64,000 bases of DNA, from positions 55,443 through 119,442 of the forward strand of contig JAPHRO010000025.1 in NCBI GenBank assembly GCA_026195895.1. The letters are read 5' to 3'. The stretch's first letter is position 1. The number at the start of each line of letters is the position of its first letter. Shown one piece after another: positions 8,750-18,478 of the stretch. The notes beneath the pieces were generated by a model. The model worked only from the letters and a program-made list of their open reading frames with translations. It was not told the origin of the DNA and did not search any database. The DNA is from Gammaproteobacteria bacterium. GTDB taxonomy: Bacteria; Pseudomonadota; Gammaproteobacteria; SZUA-229. Made by a program: the position numbers and the translations under genes.

Positions 8750-10489
8750 ATGTTTCGAATCCGTTGCATCCACGACACTTTACTGCCTGTCAACAAGCGT
8801 GCCATCGAACAGGTACAGCAAATTATCCAGCAGCAATTCAGTGACATCACAGATTCCAAGATCCGTGAAATCCCCGAAAAACTACTCAACCCGATGAAAT
8901 TCGATTTTCGATCAGTTCTGTTTGTGTGCGATGACCGCAAAGGGCAGGTTAAGGGCTTTGCTCTATTTTCCGCAGAACCCACTCTGCGTTTTGGTTTTCT
9001 TGATCTGATAGCATTATCCAGTAACACCAAAGGCAGCGGAGTTGGCGCTGCACTTTACCAACGCATCCAGGAAGAGTGTGTCAGCCTTGGTTTTGACTGG
9101 TTGTTTTTTGAGTGTATGAGCGACCTGCCTGAGGACAGCCCCGACAACAATATACTGAAAGAAAACCGGGCACGCATGCGCTTTTACGAACGAATGGGCG
9201 CGCGTCCTGTAGTTGGCACCCTGTATCAACGCCCACGTAAAGCCAATTATGATAACGCCTATTTCCTGATGGCAGATGATCTCGACAGCGGTCATCCTCT
9301 CGATAAAAATAGAACCAGAAAAGTGGTGCAGGCAATCTTGCGCCGCAAGTACAAAAAAACCATGGCTGACAAACACATCAATGAGGTAGTAAATTCATTT
9401 ACAGACGATCCAGTACAACTGCGTCCATATAGCTATATCAAAAACCGTAAGCCACATGTTTATCCATCAATACCCCGCGACAAGAAGATTGTTCTCTGTG
9501 TTACCGACGGTCATGCTATTCATCATATAAAAAATCACGACTATGCAGAACAGCCTGTGCGTGTCAGCGCTATTCTGGATGAACTCGAAAAAACCGACAT
9601 GTTCGACCGTATGCCACGCAAACATTTCAGTGACAAATATATTCTTGCAGTTCATGACAAACGCTTTGTTAATTATTTTAAGGAAGTTGCACTGTCAATC
9701 GATTCTGATACCCCACTTTTTCCCGATGTCTTTCCAATACGCAAGAATGTCGGCACACCAAAAAATATTCCTTCACATGCCGGTTACTACTGTATTGATA
9801 TCTATAGCCCGATCTACCGCAACGCCTACCTTGCTGCTCGCGAGGCTGTCGATGCAACTTTGACTGCAGCTAAATCTATTGCAGATGGCAGCCAGTTTGC
9901 CTATGCCCTGGTAAGACCACCGGGCCATCATGCCAGTCATGATTCATTCGGCGGTTACTGTTATTTCAATTCGACGGCTATTGCCGCTCAGTTCCTGTCC
10001 ATCTATAGCAAAGTTGCGATACTTGATCTCGACTATCACCATGGTAACGGACAGGAAGATATCTTCTATCAGCGTGATGATGTACTGACCATCTCTATCC
10101 ATGCTGACCCGACTTTTGAGTACCCTTATTTCAGTGGTTATAAAGAAGATGTCGGAGACAAAGTGGGCAGTGGTTATAACCTCAATATTCCTCTAAAAAA
10201 GGGCATCGGTGGTGCTGAACACCTTCGGGCTATTAACAGGGCCATTAAAAAAATTCGCAGCTTTAAACCGGATGTTCTGGTTATAGCCCTCGGGCTGGAT
10301 ACAGCTCAAAATGACCCATCCGGCAGCTGGAATCTTGTCGCAGATGATTTTCATAACAACGGACTGGTGCTTGGTGGACTACGTTATCCTACTTTAATCG
10401 TGCAGGAAGGTGGTTATGATTGCTCGGTACTCGGCAAGAACGCATTGGCCTTTCTTTCTGGCCTGTGGAATGGATTTTATAAGCACTAA
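8750..10489 (+). CDS. Fused GNAT acetyltransferase - acetylpolyamine amidohydrolase/HDAC-type deacetylase
   Basis: This 579-residue protein joins two opposing enzymes. Residues about 40-165 form a GNAT domain: the acetyl-CoA loop TKGSGVGAALYQRI and a C-terminal ARMRFYERMGARPV motif. A basic linker (about 185-225) leads to a class II histone-deacetylase-like zinc hydrolase (about 240-575). The active-site His pair is H393/H394 in RPPGHHA, the zinc ligands are D428 and H430 in LDYHHGNG and D517 in GLDTAQNDP, and the catalytic tyrosine is Y556 in EGGYD. The signatures AGYYCIDIYSPI and FEYPYFSGY match acetylpolyamine amidohydrolases better than histone or acetoin-utilisation deacetylases. All catalytic residues seem intact in both halves. 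A likely substrate is an acetylated polyamine, another small amine or a protein lysine; this is inference. The gene is monocistronic and convergent with modC. Confidence 0.9.
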   Translation: MFRIRCIHDTLLPVNKRAIEQVQQIIQQQFSDITDSKIREIPEKLLNPMKFDFRSVLFVCDDRKGQVKGFALFSAEPTLRFGFLDLIALSSNTKGSGVGAALYQRIQEECVSLGFDWLFFECMSDLPEDSPDNNILKENRARMRFYERMGARPVVGTLYQRPRKANYDNAYFLMADDLDSGHPLDKNRTRKVVQAILRRKYKKTMADKHINEVVNSFTDDPVQLRPYSYIKNRKPHVYPSIPRDKKIVLCVTDGHAIHHIKNHDYAEQPVRVSAILDELEKTDMFDRMPRKHFSDKYILAVHDKRFVNYFKEVALSIDSDTPLFPDVFPIRKNVGTPKNIPSHAGYYCIDIYSPIYRNAYLAAREAVDATLTAAKSIADGSQFAYALVRPPGHHASHDSFGGYCYFNSTAIAAQFLSIYSKVAILDLDYHHGNGQEDIFYQRDDVLTISIHADPTFEYPYFSGYKEDVGDKVGSGYNLNIPLKKGIGGAEHLRAINRAIKKIRSFKPDVLVIALGLDTAQNDPSGSWNLVADDFHNNGLVLGGLRYPTLIVQEGGYDCSVLGKNALAFLSGLWNGFYKH

Positions 10490-10907
10490 TATTTACGTTT
10501 ATAGACACGCTTTAGAACCTGATCATAGATGAACGGATATATTTAAGGCGGGTATATTTGATTCTTGCAGGAATGTTTGAGATTGGCTGGCCTGTTGGTC
10601 AAAAAAATAGCGAAGGGGTTGCGACATTAGAGCTGTCTCATTAATGATGAATGTTGCTTAACTGGATGTACGGGAGAATCTGGATAAAACCAGTCTGACC
10701 CCAATGCCAGTAAGTTAAGGTGATTACCAGATTCAATCGCGACCTTAAGGTCGCTCCTACGGCATAAAAAATCCTGTAGGAGCGCATCTTTAGATCGCGA
10801 TTATGCTTAACTTACTGGCATTGAGTTTGACCCTGGCTCCCCTTCCATATATACCGGCTATAAATCCATATTTGTATCGACTTAATAAAACTGGATTACC
10901 TATCAGC
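10490..10907. other. Intergenic region with nested inverted repeat
   Basis: This 418 bp gap lies between the convergent GNAT-deacetylase and modC genes. I see no credible gene in it. Its right-hand part holds the nested palindromic element at 10702-10823. No obvious intrinsic terminator with a U-tract is present apart from that element. Confidence 0.7.
10702..10823. repeat. Nested inverted repeat, REPIN-like
   Basis: An 18 bp perfect outer inverted repeat (10702-10719, CAATGCCAGTAAGTTAAG, against 10806-10823) encloses a second inverted pair. The inner left arm, 10735-10760, read on the minus strand is GTAGGAGCGACC...TCGCGATT. The inner right arm, 10776-10802, is GTAGGAGCGCATC...TCGCGATT. The inner left arm contains a 16 bp perfect palindrome (10739-10754). 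Paired GTAGGAGCG/TCGCGATT units resemble the repetitive extragenic palindromes of Gammaproteobacteria that are mobilised by REP-associated transposases. No transposase gene lies in the window. The transcript could fold into one long hairpin between the convergent genes and may act as a transcription end or RNA-stabilising structure. Confidence 0.8.
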
Positions 10908-11975
10908 TCAAGTCAGCAAGGCTACGCTCTTAATCTGGGCAAAAATATTTTTACCCGGATGAAGATCCAGCCCCTGCGCTGACTTGCGCGTAATGCGAGA
11001 CAGTACAGGCACGCCGCCAACATCCAGTTTTACCATCACCTGAGCCACGCCTTCGGCTGATAGTTCCAGCACTTTTGCCTGCAGAATATTCAGTATGCTG
11101 GTACCGCTCTGCTGTTCCAGAGTCAGGCTGACGTCACGCGCCAGAATTTGTAATCTGACCTGTTGACCTATTGCTACGGATTTACGCGACACACAGAAAC
11201 GACCACCGGGAAAATCCAGCAGGGTTAAATTAAATTCATCATCGAAACCGGCTACCGTAGCTTCAATAATCGATTCGGCTTCATCACCATGGGCAAAAGG
11301 CAAATCGACACGCGTCAACATTTCTGCGATGGGACCGGTCGCCTGTACCCGCCCCGCTTCCATCAACACCAGATAGTCGGCCAGCCGCGCAACTTCTTCG
11401 CGGGAATGACTGACATAAATAACGGGGATTTCCAGTTCAATATGCAGTCGCTCCAGAAATGGCAAAATATCATTTTTACTGGCATCGTCTAAAGCAGACA
11501 GCGGCTCATCCATCAACAACAGGCGCGGACTGGTCAACAGTGCCCGGGCAATGGCAACCCGCTGGCGCTCGCCACCGGAAAGATTAACCGGGTTCCGTTC
11601 CAGCAGTGAACTCAAACCCAGCAGATTTACCGCATCATTAAATGCCAGTTGCCGTGCATTGAGCGGCACCCGCTTTAAACCATATTCCAGGTTGCCGCGC
11701 ACATTAAGATGGGGGAATAAGTTGGCTTCCTGAAAAACATAACCAATGGCACGACAATGGGGCGCGACAAATACATCATCCTGCTGCCAGATATCATCAT
11801 CAACTTTGAGATAGCCATTGGCCGTTCGAATAAGCCCGGCCATCAATCGCAGCACGGTAGTTTTACCACAGCCCGAAGCACCAAAAATGGCAGTGACACC
11901 GGACGCCGGAATATGCAACTCAACATCCAGTAGAAATTTGTTATAACTGATTGTAAAACGGGCTTCGATGCTCAC
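10908..11975 (-). CDS. modC: Molybdate ABC transporter ATP-binding protein ModC
   Basis: This 355-residue ATPase energises molybdate import. Visible motifs are Walker A (GASGCGKTT, about residues 32-40), the ABC signature LSGGERQR (about 133), Walker B with [12 protein letters not shown] (about 152-163), and the switch histidine in YVSHSREE. The C-terminal 120 residues form a molybdate-binding MOBE/TOBE domain ([13 protein letters not shown] and onward), which identifies ModC rather than another ABC ATPase. The start codon overlaps the modB stop by four bases. The product supplies molybdenum for cofactor-dependent enzymes; none of those is encoded in this window. No ModE repressor gene is visible. 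Confidence 0.95.
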   Translation of the reverse strand: MSIEARFTISYNKFLLDVELHIPASGVTAIFGASGCGKTTVLRLMAGLIRTANGYLKVDDDIWQQDDVFVAPHCRAIGYVFQEANLFPHLNVRGNLEYGLKRVPLNARQLAFNDAVNLLGLSSLLERNPVNLSGGERQRVAIARALLTSPRLLLMDEPLSALDDASKNDILPFLERLHIELEIPVIYVSHSREEVARLADYLVLMEAGRVQATGPIAEMLTRVDLPFAHGDEAESIIEATVAGFDDEFNLTLLDFPGGRFCVSRKSVAIGQQVRLQILARDVSLTLEQQSGTSILNILQAKVLELSAEGVAQVMVKLDVGGVPVLSRITRKSAQGLDLHPGKNIFAQIKSVALLT

Positions 11976-12649
11976 GACCTGAGCACCGAAAATCGTTTAT
12001 TAAAAGCGTACACTGAAATCAGCAACAGGAAGGACAACAGCAATAAACCGCCCGACAGCCAGTGCGCATGACCATACTCGAGGGCTTCTACATGGTCATA
12101 AATCGCGATGGATAGTACCTGGGTTTCGCCGGGAATATTGCCGCCGATCATCAGCACCACACCAAACTCACCCACCGTGTGGGCAAAGCCCAGCACCGCT
12201 GCGGTCAAAAAACCGGGGCGCGCCAGCGGCACCGCAATCGTCAGAAAACGATCCATCGGGGACGCGCGCAAGGTAGCGGCTACTTCAAGCGGACGGGAAC
12301 CCATCGCGGCAAACGCATTTTGTAATGGCTGAACCACAAACGGCAGGGTATAAAAAACCGAGCCAATCACCAGCCCCGCAAAAGTGAATGCCAGCGACTG
12401 CCCGCCCAGCCATATCATCAAACCACCCAGTGGTCCGTGTGGACCGAGGGCGATTAACAAATAAAAACCCAGCACCGTCGGTGGCAATACCAGCGGCAAC
12501 GCCACTATCGCTTCAATAAAAAATTTAAACCGCCAACGGGTTTGTGCCAGCCACCAGGCTAATGGTGTACCTAACACCAGCAGGATCAGGGTTGTGAGTC
12601 CGGCCAGCTTAAGGGTAATCCAGAGAGCGTCGAAATCTGCCTGCATCAT
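11972..12649 (-). CDS. modB: Molybdate ABC transporter permease ModB
   Basis: The 225-residue inner-membrane permease has about five transmembrane helices. It carries the binding-protein-dependent transport signature [20 protein letters not shown] (about residues 123-142), which couples to the ATPase. The tail motif [18 protein letters not shown] is characteristic of ModB. Both ends overlap their neighbours by four bases (modA upstream, modC downstream), which indicates strict translational coupling. Confidence 0.95.
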   Translation of the reverse strand: MMQADFDALWITLKLAGLTTLILLVLGTPLAWWLAQTRWRFKFFIEAIVALPLVLPPTVLGFYLLIALGPHGPLGGLMIWLGGQSLAFTFAGLVIGSVFYTLPFVVQPLQNAFAAMGSRPLEVAATLRASPMDRFLTIAVPLARPGFLTAAVLGFAHTVGEFGVVLMIGGNIPGETQVLSIAIYDHVEALEYGHAHWLSGGLLLLSFLLLISVYAFNKRFSVLRS

Positions 12650-13389
12650 GGTGTCTGGTATCCATGGCTGCGAATTATCGCGCGCGCCCGGTCACTGCGC
12701 ACAAATGCCAGAAAAGCGCGAGTCGCATCATTATCCTGCAACATCACCATCTGTTGTTCAATCGGCGTATACAGTTCCTGTGGCACCTGCCAGATAGAAC
12801 CCTGAACGGCCACGCCGGATTGCAGTATCTGCGAATAAGCAACAAAACCCAGGGGCACATTGCCACTTTTAACAAACTGAAATGCCTGACCGATATTTTC
12901 ACCACGCACTATGCGGCTTTTTAGTTTGTGCCACAGGCCACGCGATTCAAGCACCTGTTTTGCGGCAACGCCATAGGGCGCTAATCGGGGATTGGCGATA
13001 GCCAGATGAGAAAATTGATCACTTGCCAGTATTTGTGCATCACTATCAACATAATCGGCCTGCGGACTCCATAACACCAGTTTCCCCTGCGCATAGGTAA
13101 AGCGACTACCGATCACGACATTCCCTTCTATTTCCAGTAACTCGGGGCGTCGCGTATCGGCGGCAAAAAAAATATCAAACGGTGCGCCATTTTTTATTTG
13201 CGCATAGTGTTTGCCAGTAGAGCCATAGATGAGCGTCACCCTGTGATCAGTACTGGCCTCAAATTGTTCTGCCAGCAGGCGCATGGTCGTTGCAAAATTA
13301 CTGGCTACCGCCACGCGGATTTCAGCCGCCCGAGTTTGTGGGGCGATGATTAACAGCAGCAGAAGCAATAGCGTTTTATTCAATTGCAT
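12646..13389 (-). CDS. modA: Molybdate ABC transporter substrate-binding protein ModA
   Basis: The 247-residue periplasmic binding protein has a strong leucine-rich signal peptide (residues 1-21, cleavage near TRAA). The mature start [20 protein letters not shown] is typical of ModA, and the oxyanion-binding region continues with [22 protein letters not shown] (S-T-G-K and the phase with P-F-D-I-F). It delivers molybdate or tungstate to ModB/ModC. The gene follows the DUF4105 gene by only 21 bp, so the transporter may be transcribed from the promoter in front of that gene. No molybdenum-cofactor riboswitch-sized leader is available here. Confidence 0.94.
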   Translation of the reverse strand: MQLNKTLLLLLLLIIAPQTRAAEIRVAVASNFATTMRLLAEQFEASTDHRVTLIYGSTGKHYAQIKNGAPFDIFFAADTRRPELLEIEGNVVIGSRFTYAQGKLVLWSPQADYVDSDAQILASDQFSHLAIANPRLAPYGVAAKQVLESRGLWHKLKSRIVRGENIGQAFQFVKSGNVPLGFVAYSQILQSGVAVQGSIWQVPQELYTPIEQQMVMLQDNDATRAFLAFVRSDRARAIIRSHGYQTP

Positions 13390-13410
13390 AAAATACCAAT
13401 AAACAATGAT

Positions 13411-15261
13411 TTAAAAATAACGTAAATAACTCAACGACAGATTTTTATCTTTAATCGTTTCATATTTTTTGACGTCGTATTCGAAACGCAGCGCCTGATC
13501 ATCGGCCAGTTCATATTGAAAATGCCATTGATAATTTTCTTTCGACCCCTGTTGTCCCGACACGCTTTCCGAAGAAAGCCATTTTATTTTCATGGCAGCG
13601 CCCTGATTGAAAGTCATTACGGCGCCGGTTTCGGCGCCCAGATACCAGGCGTAATGCTCATCCAGTTTTCTGGCATATTCAATGGAAGTATCCGCAAAGG
13701 CATAAACAAGCATATTGCTCCATTTAAGACTGTAACCTGCCGCAGCACCGAGGTTTAAAACCTTTGCCTCATCAACAGCATTCAAACGACGTCGATTAAT
13801 CGCAATATCCAGTTGGCCGGAAACCGGCGCATGCCATGAGGTAACAGGTGATAGTGATACTACATTAAACAGCGTGAGCTGTTCCAGTTGCAAACGTTGC
13901 TGCTGCTCATACCAGCGCACTCGGCTATCGAACACACTAATACTGGCGCCGTCGACAAAGCCTTTAGACGCATCCAGTAAATCATGGAACACCGGGCGCA
14001 GGCCCAGCTCAATAAAACGATTGCGCTCCTTTTCACCATAACCGATATGCCAGCGAGCAGATAAATGACCGCTTTCCGGACTGATGTTATTGAACTGAAA
14101 ATCAGTTTTTTGTTCGACTGCTAATGCAAGGCGACTACGTGCCATAAGTAAACGATGATTTTTTTGATCATTTTCAGTCGGTTCGAGCTGGACTATTTCC
14201 TGCGCCAGCTCCAGCATCTGCGCCTGTTGATTCCTGGTAAAATTATCAACAGAACTATCAGGATCATCTGCCAACTGCAAAGCTTTAAGCTGCAATGGCG
14301 GCGCAAGCTGTCGATACATCTGCTCAATCCTGCTGTTGCGCGACGGCCGGTAGTGTTTCGATGCGATCAAACCTGCAGCTGCTATGGTTCTCACCGTATC
14401 GACCGGTATGGCATAAAGCGGATGTGATTGCAGCGTCATTTCCAGACCGGGGCGGGCAACATCGAGCAAGGACAATAGCCGATAGGAACAGTTTTCGCGT
14501 AAAAAATAATAATCAAAGCTGATGCCCCTCACCTCCCAGAGATGCCGGACCAACTGATCAATTTCCTGCTGGGTGAGATTTAATGCATATTCCCAGATAT
14601 CCCGCTGTTCGATATCACTGTATTTCTGCAGCGTGGTGTAATAGGGCTGTATATTGAATACGCCCAGATAACCGCCAAATAAACCTTTGTACACATAGAC
14701 CAGTGGATTGTCATTAACGTCCGTCGCGGCTGCATAACTAAGGGTGTAACTCAGCAGCGGCGAGCGTTGTGGCTGATCCAGGCGCAGGAAGGTGTGGCCG
14801 AACATCGACGCAGGATTATTCAAATACATGGCTGGAAATAGCAAGGTGATTTGCTCGGCATTCAACTTCTGTTGCCAGGTTTCAAATTCGGCACAGTTGC
14901 TATCTGATGTCTCTGGCTGAAAATTCAGTTTTGCATTCAACCAGTGATAACGTGCCGGGAACCGACAGACGAACTGTTTTCTCCCATCAGCATTGACCAG
15001 TTGCTGCAAACTGGCGTGTAGTTCTGCCCGTGGATCATGTTTACCCTGTGCCGACAAAAAAAATGCCGCATCATCCGCCTGGCTATAAACACCGGCAAAC
15101 ACATGCTGTTTATAATGCAATAAATTGAGCCAGGCCGGATCCTGGGCGAGTTCCATTGCTTTTGCCTGTGCAGTCAGATGATCGAGATTGTTGTGCACTG
15201 CCAGAACAACAGACTGAAAAAACAGCAGAATAGTCGCCAGCAACCAATTATATATATTCAC
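13411..15261 (-). CDS. DUF4105 / Lnb N-terminal domain periplasmic protein
   Basis: This is a 616-residue secreted or membrane-anchored protein with an N-terminal signal (residues 1-21). Residues about 110-300 carry the DUF4105 domain, now grouped with the N-terminal domain of the lipoprotein transacylase Lnb: the conserved PASMFGHTFLRLD segment (about 155) with its histidine, and YFLRENCSYRLLSLLDVARP (about 255) with its cysteine, the probable catalytic pair. The C-terminal 250 residues look beta-rich with alternating hydrophobic and aromatic positions ending in LSYLRYF, which suggests an outer-membrane barrel-like or beta-sheet domain. The role in Gram-negative bacteria is undefined. Its placement directly before modABC is unexpected. 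The gene is divergent from proS across 56 bp. Confidence 0.8.
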   Translation of the reverse strand: MNIYNWLLATILLFFQSVVLAVHNNLDHLTAQAKAMELAQDPAWLNLLHYKQHVFAGVYSQADDAAFFLSAQGKHDPRAELHASLQQLVNADGRKQFVCRFPARYHWLNAKLNFQPETSDSNCAEFETWQQKLNAEQITLLFPAMYLNNPASMFGHTFLRLDQPQRSPLLSYTLSYAAATDVNDNPLVYVYKGLFGGYLGVFNIQPYYTTLQKYSDIEQRDIWEYALNLTQQEIDQLVRHLWEVRGISFDYYFLRENCSYRLLSLLDVARPGLEMTLQSHPLYAIPVDTVRTIAAAGLIASKHYRPSRNSRIEQMYRQLAPPLQLKALQLADDPDSSVDNFTRNQQAQMLELAQEIVQLEPTENDQKNHRLLMARSRLALAVEQKTDFQFNNISPESGHLSARWHIGYGEKERNRFIELGLRPVFHDLLDASKGFVDGASISVFDSRVRWYEQQQRLQLEQLTLFNVVSLSPVTSWHAPVSGQLDIAINRRRLNAVDEAKVLNLGAAAGYSLKWSNMLVYAFADTSIEYARKLDEHYAWYLGAETGAVMTFNQGAAMKIKWLSSESVSGQQGSKENYQWHFQYELADDQALRFEYDVKKYETIKDKNLSLSYLRYF

Positions 15262-15317
15262 TCGTTATGCTTTTTTGTAAAATGCCCGCTACTTCATCAT
15301 AAACCATAGAAAAATCC

Positions 15318-17024
15318 ATGCGTATATCTAAATTCCCACTGTCTACCGTAAAAGAAACTCCGGCCGATGCCGAGATCATCAGCCATAAACTCATGCTGCG
15401 CGCCGGTCTGATCCGTCGTCTGGCCTCAGGTATGTATACCTGGCTGCCGCTGGGTTACCGGATTTTACGCAAGGTTGAACATATCATCCGTCAGGAAATG
15501 GAACGCACCGGCGCACTGGAAGTATTGATGCCGGCGGTACAGCCCGCCGAATTATGGCAGGAATCCGGTCGCTGGGAACAATATGGCCCCGAACTGCTGC
15601 GTTTTAAGGATCGCCACGACCGCGAATTTTGCATGGGACCCACCCACGAAGAAATCATTACCGATCTGGCCCGGCGTGAACTCAATAGCTATAAACAGTT
15701 GCCGCTGACCTGGTATCAGATCCAGACCAAATTCCGCGATGAAATTCGCCCTCGCTTCGGGGTCATGCGTTCCCGTGAATTCATCATGAAAGATGCCTAC
15801 TCTTTCCACCTGGATCAGGCATCTTTGCAGAACACCTATGATGCCATGCATCAGGCCTACTCCAACATTTTCACCCAGCTGGGACTGAATTTCCGCCCGG
15901 TGATGGCGGACAGTGGTTCTATTGGTGGCAGCGCTTCCCATGAATTCCATGTGCTCGCCGATTCCGGCGAAGATGCCATCGCCTTTTCATCGGACAGCGA
16001 TTACGCGGCCAATGTCGAACGTGCAGATGCCGTGGCACCTGCGGGTGAGCGCCCGGCACCGTCGGCAGACATGGAAACGGTCGATACACCCAGCCAGCAC
16101 AGCATCGAAGAAGTCAGTCAGTTTCTTAACATCAAGCCCAGCCAGTGCCTGAAAACACTGCTGGTGGTGGGCGCAGCGGATGACAGCGTGATTGCCCTGG
16201 TGTTACGCGGTGACCATGAACTCAATGAAATCAAAGCTGAACAACTGGCACAGGTTAAATCACCGTTACAGTTTGCCTCGGAAGACCAGGTCAAGGCCGC
16301 CGCAGGTTGTGCGCCCGGCTCGGTCGGACCGGTGGGCCTGAAAATAACCGTAATTGCCGATCACACCGCCAGTCACACCACCGACTTTGTCTGTGGCGCC
16401 AACGAAGATGGCAAACATCTACAGGGCGTTAACTGGGGTCGTGATCTGCCGGAACCCGTTTGTGCCGATATACGCAACGTAGTGGAGGGTGATGCCAGCC
16501 CAGATGGCAAGGGCACGCTATCCATTGTGCGCGGCATCGAGGTCGGCCATATCTTCCAGCTCGGCGACAAATACAGTGAAGCCCTCAAGGCAACCGTACT
16601 GGATGAAAATGGCGCGAACAAGGTAATGACCATGGGCTGTTACGGTATCGGCGTATCGCGAGTGGTGGCGGCCGCTATTGAACAGAACCATGACGACAAC
16701 GGCATTATCTGGCCAGCGGCGATAGCGCCGTTCGATGTTGCACTGGCACCGATCAACATGCAGAAATCGGAACGACTGAAAGACGCCACTGAAAAGCTGT
16801 ATCAGCAACTGACCGATGCCGGCCTGGATGTTTTGCTATTCGATCAGAAAGAACGCCTCGGTTCCATGCTGGCCAACATCGAGCTCATTGGTATTCCGCA
16901 TCGGCTGGTACTCGGCGAACGCGGGCTGGATGCCGGCACCATTGAGTATAAAGGTCGACGCGACGAAAACTCCGAAGACATTGCACTGGATAATGTGGCT
17001 GAGTTTATAAAAACACGCAGCTGA
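15318..17024 (+). CDS. proS: Prolyl-tRNA synthetase
   Basis: The 568-residue class IIa synthetase charges tRNA-Pro. It has the bacterial ProS layout: motif 1 region [18 protein letters not shown] (about 37-55), motif 2 [25 protein letters not shown] stretch (about 137-157), an inserted alanine-editing INS domain (about 240-390, including [10 protein letters not shown]), motif 3 [13 protein letters not shown] (about 440), and the C-terminal anticodon-binding domain. Length is normal. It is transcribed alone from a short 56 bp divergent region shared with the DUF4105 gene, and the lytic transglycosylase gene follows 23 bp later. Confidence 0.97.
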   Translation: MRISKFPLSTVKETPADAEIISHKLMLRAGLIRRLASGMYTWLPLGYRILRKVEHIIRQEMERTGALEVLMPAVQPAELWQESGRWEQYGPELLRFKDRHDREFCMGPTHEEIITDLARRELNSYKQLPLTWYQIQTKFRDEIRPRFGVMRSREFIMKDAYSFHLDQASLQNTYDAMHQAYSNIFTQLGLNFRPVMADSGSIGGSASHEFHVLADSGEDAIAFSSDSDYAANVERADAVAPAGERPAPSADMETVDTPSQHSIEEVSQFLNIKPSQCLKTLLVVGAADDSVIALVLRGDHELNEIKAEQLAQVKSPLQFASEDQVKAAAGCAPGSVGPVGLKITVIADHTASHTTDFVCGANEDGKHLQGVNWGRDLPEPVCADIRNVVEGDASPDGKGTLSIVRGIEVGHIFQLGDKYSEALKATVLDENGANKVMTMGCYGIGVSRVVAAAIEQNHDDNGIIWPAAIAPFDVALAPINMQKSERLKDATEKLYQQLTDAGLDVLLFDQKERLGSMLANIELIGIPHRLVLGERGLDAGTIEYKGRRDENSEDIALDNVAEFIKTRS

Positions 17025-17047
17025 ACCGAATCAGCTAAACTCAGGAC

Positions 17048-17623
17048 ATGGACTGGATTATCAAACAACTGGCACTGGTTTTTCTGCTGACCCTGGTCAG
17101 CGCGCAAACTTATGCGCTGGCGAAGAACCCTGACCCCGAACTCAGAAAACGGCTGATCAAAGCAGTTGAACAGGCCGACAGTTTTGAAGATCGATTTGAT
17201 GCCGAAGTCTGGTTACTGGACATGTCAACCAGACTGGAAAAAAGACTGGCCGATGTGCGCACCCGGCTAAACTTATTGCGCAGCATTCATCGCGAAGCCA
17301 GCCGTGCCCAGTTGCCACCGGAACTGGTGATTGCCGTCATTGATATAGAAAGCCGCTTTGATCGCTTTGCCATTTCCAGATCCGGCGCCCAGGGCCTGAT
17401 GCAAATCATGCCCTTCTGGCTACATGAAATTGGTCATCCAGATGACAACCTGATGCATGTCGATACCAATTTGCGCATGGGCTGTACCATATTGAAATAT
17501 TATCTGGATATGGAAAAAGGCAACATTCGCCGCGCTCTGGCTCGATACAATGGTAGTCTGGGTTCCTGGAAATACCCGGACAAGGTAATGAACGTTTTAT
17601 CTGAACACTGGTACCGAAACTAA
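17048..17623 (+). CDS. Lytic transglycosylase (SLT domain)
   Basis: The 191-residue exported enzyme has a signal sequence (residues 1-24) and a Slt70-type lytic transglycosylase domain from about residue 85. The catalytic glutamate is E101 in VIDIESRFD. It is followed by the family motifs SGAQGLMQIMPFW and ARYNGSLG (AxYNxG). It cleaves the MurNAc-GlcNAc bond with formation of an anhydro end. It is small, with only a short helical N-terminal extension, so it may be a housekeeping muramidase or assist assembly of an envelope machine. The stop codon overlaps the next start as TAATG. Confidence 0.88.
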   Translation: MDWIIKQLALVFLLTLVSAQTYALAKNPDPELRKRLIKAVEQADSFEDRFDAEVWLLDMSTRLEKRLADVRTRLNLLRSIHREASRAQLPPELVIAVIDIESRFDRFAISRSGAQGLMQIMPFWLHEIGHPDDNLMHVDTNLRMGCTILKYYLDMEKGNIRRALARYNGSLGSWKYPDKVMNVLSEHWYRN

Positions 17624-18279
17624 TGACTGAGAAGCTCATCCCCTTTTCCCACATCAGGGACGATAACGGAAAAAAAATTCTCGCCCAGGCGCAGGAAGTG
17701 GTCATGCCGGCGAATACCACTGTGTTCAGACAGGGCGATAGCTGCCAGAATTATTTCCTGGTTCTGGAGGGTTCGGTAAAGGTGCTAAGCCGGGCAGAAA
17801 ACGGTCGTGAGATTGTGCTGTATAGAGTGCAAAGCGGCCAATCCTGCACCCTGACCACCGCCTGCCTGTTTGCCAATAACAAATACCCGGCGGAAGGCGT
17901 CACCGAAACTGAAGTCAAAGCACTGATCATCCCAATGAAAGCCTTTAATGACGGCCTGCAGAATTCGGCAGATTTTCGTCAGGAAGTATTTGACGCCTAT
18001 GGCCAGCGACTCAGCGATATCATTACCCTGGTCGAAGAAATCAGTTTTGGTCGCATCGATGTACGCCTGGCCAAAGCACTCAGGCAACATATTGTCGGCG
18101 ACATGGTTATTCATCTTACCCACCAGACACTGGCTACCGAACTGGGTAGTGCCCGTGAAGTGATCAGTCGTCAGTTAAAAGATTTCGAACATAAAGGCTG
18201 GGTCAAACTGCATCGCGGCAGCATTGAAATACTCAATTCTTCTGAACTGGAAAAACTAGCTAAAACCGCGCTGATTTAA
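17623..18279 (+). CDS. Crp/Fnr family transcriptional regulator
   Basis: The 218-residue protein has an N-terminal cyclic-nucleotide-binding-like barrel (about 20-120), a dimerisation helix (about 125-150) and a winged helix-turn-helix (about 160-205). The recognition helix is SAREVISRQLKDFE; the R-E-x-x-S-R arrangement fits TGTGA-type half-sites. It lacks the N-terminal cysteine cluster of FNR and the CRP cAMP-binding RSAR motif. Three cysteines lie in the sensor barrel (near residues 42, 75 and 81, within SCTLTTACLF), so a thiol or sulfur signal is possible; this is inference. It overlaps the transglycosylase gene by one base and precedes a DUF2892 gene. A matching palindrome lies 22 bp after its stop. 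Confidence 0.85.
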   Translation: MTEKLIPFSHIRDDNGKKILAQAQEVVMPANTTVFRQGDSCQNYFLVLEGSVKVLSRAENGREIVLYRVQSGQSCTLTTACLFANNKYPAEGVTETEVKALIIPMKAFNDGLQNSADFRQEVFDAYGQRLSDIITLVEEISFGRIDVRLAKALRQHIVGDMVIHLTHQTLATELGSAREVISRQLKDFEHKGWVKLHRGSIEILNSSELEKLAKTALI

Positions 18280-18300
18280 TTATCACAATAAATACAATCC

Positions 18301-18317
18301 AGTGTGACATTATCACT
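18301..18317. promoter_or_regulatory. Putative Crp/Fnr-type operator
   Basis: The 17 bp AGTGTGACATTATCACT is an imperfect palindrome with a TGTGA half-site and a TCACT half-site. It stands between the Crp/Fnr gene and the DUF2892 gene it may control. A TATCACA half-site lies just upstream (about 18280). Half-site identity agrees with the recognition helix of the regulator encoded alongside, but the spacing is one base shorter than the classical CRP site. Confidence 0.4.
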
Positions 18318-18478
18318 GAATCGTAGCCGGCAGCTCTGCATAATACACTCAGACTGAATACCACTGCGGCTTGCAACAGACTCCTCCTGTTGAGCAAAGC
18401 TGCTTTTATTAGTTGCTACTCAATATGCAAGCCAATGTGGAATTCGGGAATTTCTCACCCTGAACAGGAGCAAATGAA

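Noticed and set aside
9014..9376. Minus-strand frame of 120 codons antisense to the GNAT domain
   Set aside because: The plus-strand protein has intact catalytic motifs across this stretch; the antisense frame has no features.
8750..10489. Interpretation of the gene as a plain histone deacetylase or as two genes
   Set aside because: No stop or start separates the two domains, and the motifs fit acetylpolyamine amidohydrolase better than histone or AcuC-type deacetylases.
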